DNA from: Oscillospiraceae bacterium
GTDB taxonomy: Bacteria; Bacillota; Clostridia; Oscillospirales; Oscillospiraceae
Assembly (NCBI GenBank): GCA_017429325.1
Contig: JAFRPC010000053.1
Location: 1-55,538 of the forward strand
DNA length: 55,538 bases
Reading direction: 5' to 3'
Both the position numbers and the translations under genes were made by a program. Shown here in pieces: positions 23,812 through 31,879 of the stretch. Under the pieces are notes generated by a model. The model saw only the letters and a program-made list of their open reading frames with translations. It had not been told where the DNA came from and ran no database searches. Each line of letters starts with the position of its first letter. The first letter of the stretch is position 1.

Positions 23812-25647
23812 CTATTTCCCCTTTCGCAGCTTCTCCGCCTGCTCCTTCGCCTTCCGGGCCTCCTTTGGCTTCCCCCAGGCGCTGTACAAGCTTTCCAGCC
23901 TGTCATAATGGTCCGGTTCCTCCGGCTCCAGGGCAATGGCCTGCTCCGTCTCCCGTAAGGCCTCCTCGTAACGTCCCATTTCCCGGAGGGTTACACCGAG
24001 GCTGGCATGATACCCCGCATTCTCCGGCCCCAGCTCTACGGCTCGCTGCTTCTCCGCCCGCGCCTCCTCATAGCGCTTCATCTCGTGGAGGGTCACGCCA
24101 AGCTGATCATGATAAAATGCATTCTCCGGCTCCAGCTCTACGGCTCGCTGCTTCTCTGCCCGCGCCTCCTCATAACGCTTCATCTCGTGGAGGGTCACGC
24201 CAAGCTGATTGTGATAAATTGCATTCTCCGGCTCCAACTCCACGGCACGCCGCTCTTCCGCCTCAGCTTCCTCATAGCGCTTCATCTCGTGGAGGGTCAC
24301 GCTAAGCTGATCGTGATACCATGCGTTCTCCGGCTCCAACTCCACGGCACGCCGCTCTTCCGCCTCAGCTTCCTCATAGCGCTCTATCTCGTGGAGGGTC
24401 GTGCTAAGCTGATCGTGATACCCTGCGTTCTCCGGCTCCTCCTTCACAAGCTGCCGCAACAGGGCTTCCGCCTCCGTGTAATTTTCCCGGTTGTAGGCTT
24501 GTATCGCCTTCCGATAGCGGGCACCGCGGCTTTCCGGGTCCGTGTCACCGGTCAGCCGCTCCACCGCCTGGCTCAACTCCTCTGTCTGTTTGATCAGCCC
24601 TGCGTCCGCCTGCTTTGTCTCCGAGCTCGTCTGTGCCGCTTCTTGAATGCCTGTTCCGGCCTTCGCAAATTCCACAGTCTTCTGTCGTATGGAAAGTGCC
24701 GCATTCATCTTCTCATTGATACGCCGGTAGTCCTCCTCCAGCGCCGTCTTCTGCTCTTCCAGCGTCGGCCAGGGCGGAACATTCAGGAAATACCCCAATC
24801 GAATAAAGAAAAGGTCGAAATCACAATCCTGCACGACCCAGCCACCGGCGGCGTTCATGAATCGCTCCGCCGCTGGGCTCAGCGCGGTCTTCTGATAGAG
24901 GGTCCAATAGGGGCAGCGCCATGTCCCGTTTCGGAATTTTCCGGCGTTCTCGTTAAGGAATTCCATCAAGCTTCTGTCATTCCCCGCATAGCCGATAAAA
25001 ATTGGGTTGTAGCTCTGGAATACCCGGTCCAGACAGTTTTTCCACTCCTGGGTAAGCTCCTCCGTCTCCTCCTCTGAGTTTTTGGGGTCCAGCAGCAGGT
25101 CCCGGTGTATCTTCATAATGTACGGTCGGGAGATCTGCGGACGATAATAGGGGATCAGGTACTCGTGGCCGATGACCATTGGAAGCTTCTTTTGATACCG
25201 TGCGATGGCATCCTCCGTCATGCGGTCAAAGTTGGTGGTGATCACCAGGTTGTGGAGGGTGTTGCAGAGGATGTCCGCCAGCGTCACATAGCCTGCGCCG
25301 GGATGCTTGCCTTGCATTTCTCTCTCCAGAAAAAAGTGTCCATCCCAGGGATCCTGGAATTTCCGGGAGAAATATGCCCCGTAGAAGCTGCTTTGGTTCT
25401 CTTTCGTGATCCCAAGCGCATCCTTCCATCTCTGATGCTCCTCTCCGTCTGCCTGGGACATCTCTTCCTCCCAGATCCTTACCAGCTCCTCCCCGGTTTT
25501 GATCCCGGAGGATTTGGATGCGCCCGCTCCGAGAACAAAGCAGTATCTCTTCGGATGCTCGGCCTCCTTTGGGTCCGCCTCCTTCGCCAGTGTTTTGGGG
25601 AACTCACTAAATTTCAGCATTCTATATTGTTTGATCTTCTTTTCCAT
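23812..25647 (-). CDS. SIR2-like NADase with C-terminal TPR array
   Basis: 611 residues. SIR2_2-type domain (about 33-290): NAD loop VLGAGASKSSG (38-48), catalytic-type Asn139 and Asp141 in ITTNFD, His181 in KIHRD, and GYAGND (219-224). A linker with a coiled segment follows, then TPR repeats from about 378; five 34-residue repeats (PENAxYHxQL / TLHEMKRYEEA) are nearly identical at DNA level (102-bp period), a sign of recent expansion. SIR2 domains fused to sensor regions deplete NAD in defence systems (Thoeris, SIR2-Ago, DSR). A role as a single-gene abortive-infection system is inferred. Its own promoter and GGGAGG ribosome site lie upstream. Confidence 0.85.
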   Translation of the reverse strand: MEKKIKQYRMLKFSEFPKTLAKEADPKEAEHPKRYCFVLGAGASKSSGIKTGEELVRIWEEEMSQADGEEHQRWKDALGITKENQSSFYGAYFSRKFQDPWDGHFFLEREMQGKHPGAGYVTLADILCNTLHNLVITTNFDRMTEDAIARYQKKLPMVIGHEYLIPYYRPQISRPYIMKIHRDLLLDPKNSEEETEELTQEWKNCLDRVFQSYNPIFIGYAGNDRSLMEFLNENAGKFRNGTWRCPYWTLYQKTALSPAAERFMNAAGGWVVQDCDFDLFFIRLGYFLNVPPWPTLEEQKTALEEDYRRINEKMNAALSIRQKTVEFAKAGTGIQEAAQTSSETKQADAGLIKQTEELSQAVERLTGDTDPESRGARYRKAIQAYNRENYTEAEALLRQLVKEEPENAGYHDQLSTTLHEIERYEEAEAEERRAVELEPENAWYHDQLSVTLHEMKRYEEAEAEERRAVELEPENAIYHNQLGVTLHEMKRYEEARAEKQRAVELEPENAFYHDQLGVTLHEMKRYEEARAEKQRAVELGPENAGYHASLGVTLREMGRYEEALRETEQAIALEPEEPDHYDRLESLYSAWGKPKEARKAKEQAEKLRKGK

Positions 25648-25711
25648 ATCTGCCTCCCGGTACGGGATCCCGCGAAGCGGCCCTGCCTATTCGGTTTACT
25701 CTCTATTTTGT

Positions 25712-25740
25712 ATCATAGTCCAAAGGTCCGGCAATGTCAA
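25712..25740 (-). promoter_or_regulatory. Sigma-A promoter for SIR2-TPR
   Basis: On the minus strand: TTGACA (25740-25735), 17-bp spacer, TATGAT (25717-25712), about 65 bp before the start codon. Near-perfect, so the gene is an independent transcription unit. Confidence 0.8.
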
Positions 25741-26682
25741 TGCTTTTCGACAGAAAGAGACACAACCGTACCTTTCAACAGAATGCGCTGGTTTTGTGCT
25801 GTCCGACAACGCAGCAAACAATTGATAAACCTGACAAGTTTCCTTCATACTTTACTTCTTACCTGGTACGTGCGGGGAATCGCGGACGGCTGCGAGCCGT
25901 CCCTACGAGCGGATCTGATGCCTGATCCCTGGTGCCTCCTCCGGGCGGGTGACGTTGGCCGGCAGATTGTCGGCGATACAGGCTGGGGACGGCAGTATGA
26001 CGCCGTAGGGGCGCTTATTAAGCTCCCGCGGATGCGGAGCATCCATCGTTTGCGTCAGCAAACGATCCAGCCGGGTTTCCGTTTTGGACCGGGCTGGATT
26101 TGCCTGCGGCAAATTGTCCGCCTGCGGCGGACCGGGCGCTCAATGAGCGCCCCTACAGCCGGAACGACGGGACCCGTGGCGCACACTGTGTGCAGCTACC
26201 GCGAGGCCACTTCTTACCTATTACTTCTTACTTCTTACCTTGTCCGTGCGGGAGACGTTGGTCGGCAGATTGCCGACGCTACAGGCGGGATAGCCTTCCC
26301 CTTGGGGGGAAGGTGGCATCGGGCATCCCCCGCAAGCCCGATGACGGATGAGGGGGCGTCCGTGCGAGGAACGGCGGGCGGCCAATGACCGCCCCTACAG
26401 GCGGGACAGCCTTCCCCTTGGGGGGAAGGTGGCATCGGGCGTCCCCCGCAAGCCCGATGACGGATGAGGGGGCGTCCGGGCGGGGAACGGCGGGCGGCCA
26501 ATGACCGCCCCTACAGGCGGGACAGCCTTCCCCTTGGGGGGAAGGTGGCATCGGGCGTCCCCCGCAAGCCCGATGACGGATGAGGGGGCGTCCGTGCGGG
26601 AGACGTTGGCCGGCAGATTGCCGGCGCTACAGGCGGGTCTGTTGCCCGTTGCCCGTTGCCTGTTGCCTGCTCCGGAAACCTC
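25741..26682. repeat. 1-kb gene-free repeat mosaic with 116-bp tandem array
   Basis: No gene is supported. From 25850 the region is built of repeat modules: TTACTTCTTACC runs (25850, 26212-26240), GGACGGCTGCGAGCCGTCC ending CTAC (25904), CGGCAGATTGTCGGC (25959), ATCGTTTGCGTCAGCAAACGAT (26046), and the pair TTTGCCTGCGGCAAA / GTCCGCCTGCGGCGGAC followed by GGGCGCTCAATGAGCGCCCCTAC (26098-26155). From 26281 to 26628 lies a tandem array of three 116-bp units, each with CCTTCCCCTTGGGGGGAAGG, a CATCGGGC...GCCCGATG stem and a terminal CTAC-footed palindrome; the last unit carries a different palindrome. GTTGCCC runs (26640-26670) end the mosaic. Confidence 0.85.
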
Positions 26683-26711
26683 TTGCTTTTCTGCCGCTTT
26701 CGTCGTATAAT
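26683..26711 (+). promoter_or_regulatory. Sigma-A promoter for the FAD dehydrogenase
   Basis: TTGCTT (26683-26688), 17-bp spacer, perfect TATAAT (26706-26711), 35 bp before the start codon. Confidence 0.75.
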
Positions 26712-26746
26712 ATGCTTGAAAGTTTGCGCAAACGGAGGTTTTGCAC

Positions 26747-28120
26747 ATGGAAACACGTTATGACGTTGTGATCATCGGCGGCGGCATCGGCGGGCTGATG
26801 GCCGCCTACGGCCTGCGGGTCCAGCATCCCGCCCTCTCCGTCGCCATCGCGGAGAAGGGCCGCATGGTCGAGCAGCGGAAATGCCCCGCCGCGGGCGGGA
26901 AGAGCTGCGTCTACTGCCCGGTCTGCTCCATCACCTCGGGCTTTGCCGGGGCGGGGGCCTTCTCCGACGGCAAGTTCAACTTAGGCACTGCCTACGGCGG
27001 CACCTTAGGGGAGGAGCTCGGGGAGAACCTCGCTATGGAGTACATTCACCGGGTCAGCGAGGTCCTGGACCGCTTTACGCCGGAGGGGATCCACGTCCGG
27101 GAATACGGCTCCAACGAGGAGCTGAAGCTCAAATGCCTGCAAAACAACCTGCGGCTGCTGGATATGAACGTCAAGCACTTAGGCACCGACAACAACCTGC
27201 TCATTATGCAGAATCTGATCCGCTGGCTGGAGGAGAACGGCGTGGACCTGCTGCCCGGCACCGAGGTCCACCGGGTCCGGGCTCTCCCCGCGGGCTATGG
27301 GCTGGACACCGCGAAGGGCCCCCTGGAGGCCGGAAAGCTGATCGTCGCCACAGGCCGCAACGGCGCGGAGTTCGTGGGGGAGCTCTGCCGCCAGTTCGGC
27401 ATCGCCCGGAAGTCCAACGCCGTGGACATCGGCGTCCGGGTGGAGATGAAGGACGCCATCTGGCGGGAATTCTCCTCCCAGATCTACGAGCCCAAGATCC
27501 TCTGCCGCACCAAGACCTTTGAGGACCGGACCCGGATGTTCTGCTTCAACCAGGGCGGCATCGTCTCGGCGGAGAACAACGACGGCATCGTCACCGCCAA
27601 CGGCCACAGCTTTGCGGACCCCGCCAAAAAGACCGACAACTGCAACTTCGCCATCTTATCCTCCATCCACTTCACCGAGCCCTTCAACAACCCCACGGAG
27701 TACGCGAAATCCTTCTCCAAAATGGCAAATCTCATCGGCAACGGCAATGTGCTGGTGCAGCGCTTCGGCGACCTGATCCGGGGCCGCCGGACCAATGACC
27801 ACCGGCTGGGCCAGAACACCGTGATCCCCACCCTGAAGGCCACGGCGGGGGACATCTCCCTGGCCCTGCCCCACCGCATCCTCACCAACATCATCGAGAC
27901 CGTCTACGCCCTGGACAAGGTGGCCCCCGGCACCGCCAACGACGACACCCTGCTCTACGGCCTGGAGTCCAAATACTACTCCATCAAGCCGGACCACGAC
28001 CGGGATTTCCGCATCCACGACGGCATCTGGCTGATCGGCGACGGCTCCGGCATCTGCCGCGGCCTCAGCCAGTCCGGCGCCATGGGCCTTTACGTAGCGG
28101 ACAGGATCGCGCATCGGTAG
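26747..28120 (+). CDS. FAD-dependent dehydrogenase (COG2509 type)
   Basis: 457-residue flavoprotein. N-terminal dinucleotide-binding motif IIGGGIGGLMAAYGL (Gly11-Gly16), then a cysteine-rich block CPAAGGKSCVYCPVCSITSG characteristic of a family of uncharacterised FAD-dependent dehydrogenases, SGFAGAGAFSDGKFNL, ATGRNGAEFV, and a C-terminal FAD contact region WLIGDGSGICRGLSQSGAMG. Substrate unknown. GGAGG is 8 bp before ATG 26747, with a near-consensus promoter in front. The TAG stop belongs to the GTAG foot of the next repeat. Confidence 0.85.
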   Translation: METRYDVVIIGGGIGGLMAAYGLRVQHPALSVAIAEKGRMVEQRKCPAAGGKSCVYCPVCSITSGFAGAGAFSDGKFNLGTAYGGTLGEELGENLAMEYIHRVSEVLDRFTPEGIHVREYGSNEELKLKCLQNNLRLLDMNVKHLGTDNNLLIMQNLIRWLEENGVDLLPGTEVHRVRALPAGYGLDTAKGPLEAGKLIVATGRNGAEFVGELCRQFGIARKSNAVDIGVRVEMKDAIWREFSSQIYEPKILCRTKTFEDRTRMFCFNQGGIVSAENNDGIVTANGHSFADPAKKTDNCNFAILSSIHFTEPFNNPTEYAKSFSKMANLIGNGNVLVQRFGDLIRGRRTNDHRLGQNTVIPTLKATAGDISLALPHRILTNIIETVYALDKVAPGTANDDTLLYGLESKYYSIKPDHDRDFRIHDGIWLIGDGSGICRGLSQSGAMGLYVADRIAHR

Positions 28121-28184
28121 CGCCGGCAATCTGTCGGCATAATCCTGCGCTCGTATGAAATGGCCGACAGATTGCCGGCACTAC
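28117..28184. repeat. BIME-like pair of facing REP palindromes
   Basis: GTAG at 28117 with GCCGGCAATCTGTCGGC, a 22-bp centre, and the mirror unit GCCGACAGATTGCCGGC ending CTAC at 28184. The TAG of the foot is the stop codon of the gene before. Confidence 0.85.
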
Positions 28185-28217
28185 AACATTGTGCAGCGAA
28201 AAAAAGAAAAAAAGTTC

Positions 28218-28459
28218 TTTACATTTGACATAACTTGTGCTAAACTATAGCGGCTGGCAAAATGCCATGCGATATTTTTGGCTAAAGGCCATAGCCCCGG
28301 CCCTCAGTTGACGGATCACTATAACAATTCAGCCCTTTGCAGCGGCGCCCTGTAGCGGCGCACAGTGTGCGCCACGGCAAATACGCCGCAAAAGCCGAAC
28401 TGTTACCACCGACCGTCTACTTAGCCCAGGGGCAGAAAGAACAGAAAGGTGGTACTACC
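28218..28459 (+). promoter_or_regulatory. Promoter and long leader of rpsO
   Basis: TTTACA (28218-28223), 17-bp spacer, TAAACT (28241-28246) form a promoter candidate. The ~200-nt leader has small hairpins (TGGCAaaaTGCCA at 28255, GGCTA...TAGCC at 28280) and a GGTGGT/ACTACC pairing beside the ribosome site AAAGGTGG. A GTAGCGGCGCACAGTGTGCGCC repeat unit lies within it at 28351. Ribosomal protein S15 often regulates its own mRNA through such leaders; that it does so here is inference. Confidence 0.55.
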
Positions 28460-28726
28460 ATGATCCAGAAGGAAAAGAAGACCCAGGTCATCCTGGACAA
28501 CGCGACCCACGAAGGCGACACCGGTTCCCCCGAGGTCCAGATCGCCATCCTCACCGCCCGCATCCAGGAGCTCACCGAGCACCTGCGGACCCACACCCAC
28601 GACAACCACAGCCGCCGCGGCCTGCTCAAGATGGTCGGCAAGCGCCGCTCCCTGCTTGACTACCTCGCCAAGAAGGACATCAACCGCTACCGCGCCATCA
28701 TCGCCAAGCTGGGCATCCGTAAGTAA
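28460..28726 (+). CDS. rpsO: 30S ribosomal protein S15
   Basis: 88-residue primary 16S-binding protein of the small subunit platform. The conserved [36 protein letters not shown] and [11 protein letters not shown] blocks are all present and the length is exact for the family. It is directly followed by pnp, the common rpsO-pnp order. Confidence 0.97.
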   Translation: MIQKEKKTQVILDNATHEGDTGSPEVQIAILTARIQELTEHLRTHTHDNHSRRGLLKMVGKRRSLLDYLAKKDINRYRAIIAKLGIRK

Positions 28727-28737
28727 GAAGCATTGCG

Positions 28738-28770
28738 ACCGGGGTTTCCCGTTGCGGGAGGCCCCGGTTT
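28738..28770 (+). terminator. Hairpin between rpsO and pnp
   Basis: ACCGGGG (28738-28744) pairs with CCCCGGT (28762-28768), inner CCCG/CGGG extends the stem, then TTT. Partial terminator or processing site. Confidence 0.65.
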
Positions 28771-28802
28771 ACAATGAACCCCGGCACGGAGGGCGTTCGT
28801 AT

Positions 28803-28839
28803 TTGAACATGTCTTCAACCCGATTGAAGGTATATTCAA
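28803..28839. promoter_or_regulatory. Twin TTGAA-N6-TTCAA palindromes before pnp
   Basis: TTGAA (28803-28807) and TTCAA (28814-28818), then TTGAA (28824-28828) and TTCAA (28835-28839). The two palindromes are 21 bp apart, two helical turns, as in paired operators. A protein ligand is unknown. Confidence 0.4.
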
Positions 28840-28880
28840 GTGCGAAACCTCCCGTGCCGACACCGACAAGGAGGTAATTT

Positions 28881-31010
28881 ATGATCACCAAGAAGCAATA
28901 CCCCAACCACCACATCTTTGAGACCGAGATCGGCGGCCGCACCTTTACCGTCGAGACCGGCCGCGTGGCCGAGCTGGCCGACGCCGAGTGCATCTGCCGC
29001 TACGGCGACACCGTGGTCCTCACCGCCGTCACCTGCAGCCCCATCCCCAAGGCCGGCATGGACTACTTCCCCCTGACCATCGAGTTTGAAGAGCGCCTGT
29101 ACGGCGTGGGCCGCATCCCCGGCTCCTTCAACCGCCGCGAGGGCCGCCCCTCCGAGAAGGCCATCCTCACCATGCGTCTGATCGACCGCCCCATGCGCCC
29201 CTTCTTTGACGAGGAGCTCCGCAACGACGTGGTCGTCACCTGCACCTCTCTGGCCGTGGACCATGAGAACCCCGTGGAGGTCGTGGCCTCCCTGGGCGCC
29301 TTCATCGCCACCGCCTGCTCCAGTGTGCCCTGGAACGGCCCCATGGCTACCACCGAGGTCGCCTATCTGGACGGCGAATATCTCATCAACCCCTCCTGCG
29401 AGCAGCGGGCCGCGGCGCTGATGTTCTGCACCATCGCCTCCACCGCCGAGAAGGTCGTCATGATTGAGACCGAGGCCAAGGAGGTCCCCGAGGACATCCT
29501 GCTCAAGGGCATCGAGCTGGCCCATGAGACCAACAAGAAGATCGTGGCCTTCATCAACACCATCGTGGCCGCCATCGGCAAACCCAAGTTCAGCTTCGAG
29601 AAGGCCGCCGTCAACCACGAGCTGCTGGACGAGCTCTGCGCCTACGGTCTGGGCCAAATCGAGAACGCCCTGGACACCGACGACAAGAACGTCCGCGAGG
29701 AGCGGCTGACCGCCGCCCGGCTGGACTTCGCCGAGAAGTTTGCCGACAAGTACGAGGACTTCGAGGAGAACATTGAGGTCTGCCTCTACAAGATGCAGAA
29801 GAAGGTCGTCAAGAAGTGGCTGCTGGCCGGCAAGCGCGTGGACGGTCGCGGCATGGACGAGATCCGGCCCCTGGACGCCCAGGTCGCCGTCCTGCCCAGA
29901 GTTCACGGCTCCGGTCTCTTCACCAGAGGCCAGACCCAGGTCCTCTCCATCTGCACCCTGAACACCCTGGCCGCCAACCAGAAGCTGGACACCATCTTCC
30001 CCGAGACGGAAAAGCGCTATATCCACCACTACAATTTCCCCGCCTTCTCCACCGGCGAGGCCAGAGCCGCCCGCTCCACCTCCCGCCGCGAGATCGGCCA
30101 CGGCGCCCTGGCGGAAAAGGCCCTGGTGCCCGTGCTGCCCAGCGTGGACGAGTTCCCCTACTGCATCCGTGTGGTCTCTGAGGTCGTGAGCTCCAACGGC
30201 TCCACCTCCCAGGGCTCCATCTGCGGCTCCACCCTGGCGCTTATGGACGCTGGCGTGCCCATCAAGCGGGCCGTGGCCGGCATCTCCTGCGGCCTGATCT
30301 CCGACCAGGAGACTGGCGAATGGAGGACCTTCACCGACATCCAGGGCGTGGAGGACTTCCACGGCGAGATGGACTTCAAAGTGGCCGGTACCACCGAGGG
30401 CGTCACCGCCATCCAGATGGACCTGAAGAACGACGGCCTGACCATGGAGATCATCGCCGACGCGCTGGAGCGCTGCCGCAAGGCCCGGCTGGAGATCCTC
30501 AACGAGGTCATGCTGCCCTGCATCCCCGAGCCTCGTCCCGAGGTCTCCGAGTACGCCCCCAAGATGATCACCATCAAGATCGACGTGGACAAGATCCGCG
30601 AGGTCATCGGCAAGGGCGGCTCCACCATCCAGAAGATCGTGGCCGAGTCCGGCGCTGAGGTCAACGTCGAAGACGACGGCACCATCCACATCGCCTCTCC
30701 CGACGCCGCCTCCTGCGAAGCCGCCAAGCGGATGATCGAGGACATCTGCTTCGTCCCCGAGGTCGGCAAGCTGTACTACGGCAAGGTCGTCCGCATCATC
30801 CCCATCGGCGCCTTCGTGGAGCTGGCCCCCGGCAAGGACGGCATGGTCCACATCCGCGACCTGGAGTTCAAGCGCACCGAGAAGGTAGAAGACGTGCTGA
30901 ACATCGGCGACATGACCTGGGTCAAGGTCACGGAGATCGACGAAAAAGGCCGCGTCAACCTCAGCCGCAAGGAAGCCCTGAAGGAAATGAAGGAAAAGGG
31001 CCTCAACTAA
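28881..31010 (+). CDS. pnp: Polynucleotide phosphorylase
   Basis: 709-residue 3'-5' exoribonuclease of the RNA degradosome, using phosphate to degrade RNA. Seen: two RNase PH-like cores (the second with GRGMDEIRPLDAQV, LFTRGQTQVL, HHYNFPAFSTGEA and the SxGSTxGSICGSTLALMDAGVPIK-type active-site region), a KH domain around 577 (GKGGSTIQKI) and a C-terminal S1 domain (about 625-700, GKVVRIIPIGAFVEL ... GMVHIRDLE). GGAGG precedes the ATG. Forms the usual pair with rpsO and ends at a strong terminator. Confidence 0.97.
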   Translation: MITKKQYPNHHIFETEIGGRTFTVETGRVAELADAECICRYGDTVVLTAVTCSPIPKAGMDYFPLTIEFEERLYGVGRIPGSFNRREGRPSEKAILTMRLIDRPMRPFFDEELRNDVVVTCTSLAVDHENPVEVVASLGAFIATACSSVPWNGPMATTEVAYLDGEYLINPSCEQRAAALMFCTIASTAEKVVMIETEAKEVPEDILLKGIELAHETNKKIVAFINTIVAAIGKPKFSFEKAAVNHELLDELCAYGLGQIENALDTDDKNVREERLTAARLDFAEKFADKYEDFEENIEVCLYKMQKKVVKKWLLAGKRVDGRGMDEIRPLDAQVAVLPRVHGSGLFTRGQTQVLSICTLNTLAANQKLDTIFPETEKRYIHHYNFPAFSTGEARAARSTSRREIGHGALAEKALVPVLPSVDEFPYCIRVVSEVVSSNGSTSQGSICGSTLALMDAGVPIKRAVAGISCGLISDQETGEWRTFTDIQGVEDFHGEMDFKVAGTTEGVTAIQMDLKNDGLTMEIIADALERCRKARLEILNEVMLPCIPEPRPEVSEYAPKMITIKIDVDKIREVIGKGGSTIQKIVAESGAEVNVEDDGTIHIASPDAASCEAAKRMIEDICFVPEVGKLYYGKVVRIIPIGAFVELAPGKDGMVHIRDLEFKRTEKVEDVLNIGDMTWVKVTEIDEKGRVNLSRKEALKEMKEKGLN

Positions 31011-31020
31011 ACGAAACAAG

Positions 31021-31074
31021 GCGCTGCCTCAATCCAGCAAGAAACTGCTGCATTGAGGCAGCGCTTCCTTTATT
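31021..31074 (+). terminator. Terminator after pnp
   Basis: 13-bp stem GCGCTGCCTCAAT (31021-31033) / ATTGAGGCAGCGC (31052-31064), inner CAGCA...TGCTG pairing, then TTCCTTTATT. It isolates the lanthipeptide locus from pnp. Confidence 0.85.
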
Positions 31075-31117
31075 GTGTTCAAATATGTCTTTATCAACTT
31101 ATCTTTTCCATGTACTC

Positions 31118-31237
31118 TTGACTTTTCTTATTATTTGCTCTATTATTTTATTGTGGTGGCAGCAGCACGAGGCGGATGCGAACCCGCTGCGTGCTGCAAG
31201 ATCCCCTTTGGCTCTGCAGCGATCCGATCCTTGGAGG
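31118..31237 (+). promoter_or_regulatory. Promoter and structured leader of precursor 1
   Basis: TTGACT (31118-31123), 17 bp, TATTAT (31141-31146). The transcript begins with GTGGTGGCAGCAG (31153) and carries a stem GCAGCA (31162-31167)/TGCTGC (31192-31197) enclosing GCGG...CCGC around a GGATGCGAACCC loop, then a strictly conserved tail CAAGATCCCCTTTGGCTCTG and the ribosome site TTGGAGG (31231). Copies at 31785 and 32257 are nearly identical. Confidence 0.7.
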
Positions 31238-31243
31238 TATATT

Positions 31244-31381
31244 ATGTACGCAGACAAGACCGGCATGATCAACCTGGAAGAACTCGAAGTCAAGGCAGAC
31301 GAGGTCACTATCGTTTCCGGCGCCGCTGGAATGGCTTCCAGACGCACCAACTGCTGCCCGTTCCCTGTTGTGAAAGATTAA
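31244..31381 (+). CDS. Class II lanthipeptide precursor LanA1 (divergent)
   Basis: 45 residues. Leader of 27 residues shared with the other three precursors (MYADKTGMINLEELEVKADE, then a VSGA double-glycine-type site) and core AGMASRRTNCCPFPVVKD: one Ser, one Thr, two adjacent Cys. The core differs from the other three except for the TNCCP block, and the cleavage site is Gly-Ala rather than Gly-Gly. LanM would dehydrate Ser/Thr and add Cys to make lanthionines; LanT would cut after the site. Ribosome site TTGGAGG. Its transcript runs on into precursor 2, 46 bp downstream. Confidence 0.82.
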   Translation: MYADKTGMINLEELEVKADEVTIVSGAAGMASRRTNCCPFPVVKD

Positions 31382-31390
31382 TTATCTTTC
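31372..31390. other. AT-rich hairpin between precursors 1 and 2
   Basis: GAAAGAT (31372-31378) / ATCTTTC (31384-31390), loop TAATT, over the stop codon of precursor 1. Too weak to stop transcription by itself; may set mRNA ends. Confidence 0.4.
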
Positions 31391-31427
31391 GTTCCTCAAC
31401 AATCTCAAACATATTTGGAGGTAAATT

Positions 31428-31562
31428 ATGTACGCAGAGAAGACCGGCATGATCAACCTGGAAGAGCTCGAAGTGAAAGCCAACGAGGTGACGGAAGTTT
31501 CCGGCGGCTATTCCGCTGCTACGAAGTGCACCAACTGCTGCCCCGAGTGGCTGCTCCACTAA
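31428..31562 (+). CDS. Class II lanthipeptide precursor LanA2
   Basis: 44 residues: 27-residue leader ending EVSGG and core YSAATKCTNCCPEWLLH (one Ser, two Thr, three Cys). The leader matches precursors 3 and 4 at nearly every position. TTTGGAGG precedes the ATG. Unlike 1, 3 and 4 it has no promoter or structured leader of its own, so it is probably read from the precursor 1 promoter. The core shares KCTNCCP...WLLH with precursor 3. Confidence 0.85.
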   Translation: MYAEKTGMINLEELEVKANEVTEVSGGYSAATKCTNCCPEWLLH

Positions 31563-31576
31563 TCCCGTTCTCCGCA

Positions 31577-31607
31577 GTTGCCCGCATGGTTCGTCCATAC
31601 GGGTAGC
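31577..31607 (+). other. Conserved 3' hairpin after precursor 2
   Basis: GTTGCCCG pairs with CGGGTAGC (two G-T wobbles) and the inner TGG/CCA closes a TTCGT loop. Copies follow precursors 3 and 4 with compensating changes. No strong T-run follows. Confidence 0.5.
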
Positions 31608-31749
31608 GCTCAATAACCCCCCGTAACATTGAACCGAATTCGCAATTCCCCGCCACCATAACATTCTCATTCACCTCGGAAAGCTGCAGAGCCGCGTTGA
31701 TTGGAATCGTGTCAAATTATCCATTTCAGTTGAACTTTAACATGTGCGC

Positions 31750-31868
31750 TTGACTTTTTCTCCCAATCGCTATATGATGAAGCTGTGGTGGCAGCAGTAT
31801 GACGCGGATGCAAACCCGTGCGTGCTGCAAGATCCCCTTTGGCTCTGTAGCGATCCGATACATATTTG
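31750..31868 (+). promoter_or_regulatory. Promoter and structured leader of precursor 3
   Basis: TTGACT (31750-31755), 17 bp, TATGAT (31773-31778). Leader from 31785 with GCAGCA (31791-31796)/TGCTGC (31823-31828), inner GCGG/CCGT (G-T closing pair) around GGATGCAAACCC, and the same CAAGATCCCCTTTGGCTCTG tail. Ribosome site TTTGGAGG at 31866. 31608-31749 otherwise holds only the conserved CCACCATAACATTCTCATTC segment. Confidence 0.7.
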
Positions 31869-31879
31869 GAGGTATTATT

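Noticed and set aside
23539-24305. Plus-strand open frames over 23.5-25 kb
   Set aside because: They are the antisense of SIR2-TPR and the repeat mosaic; no ribosome sites or domains.
23812-24450. Minisatellite with 102-bp period
   Set aside because: The repeats encode 34-residue TPRs in frame within SIR2-TPR, so they are coding.
2886-25647. DUF4062 and SIR2-TPR as one defence system
   Set aside because: They are 20 kb apart, on opposite strands, with separate control and many housekeeping genes between.
26281-26628. CRISPR array
   Set aside because: Units are 116 bp and identical end to end, with no variable spacers and no cas genes.
28836-31019. 727-residue open frame antisense to pnp
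   Set aside because: Same artefact: composition is Gly/Val/Asp/Leu-rich with no motif, fully over pnp.
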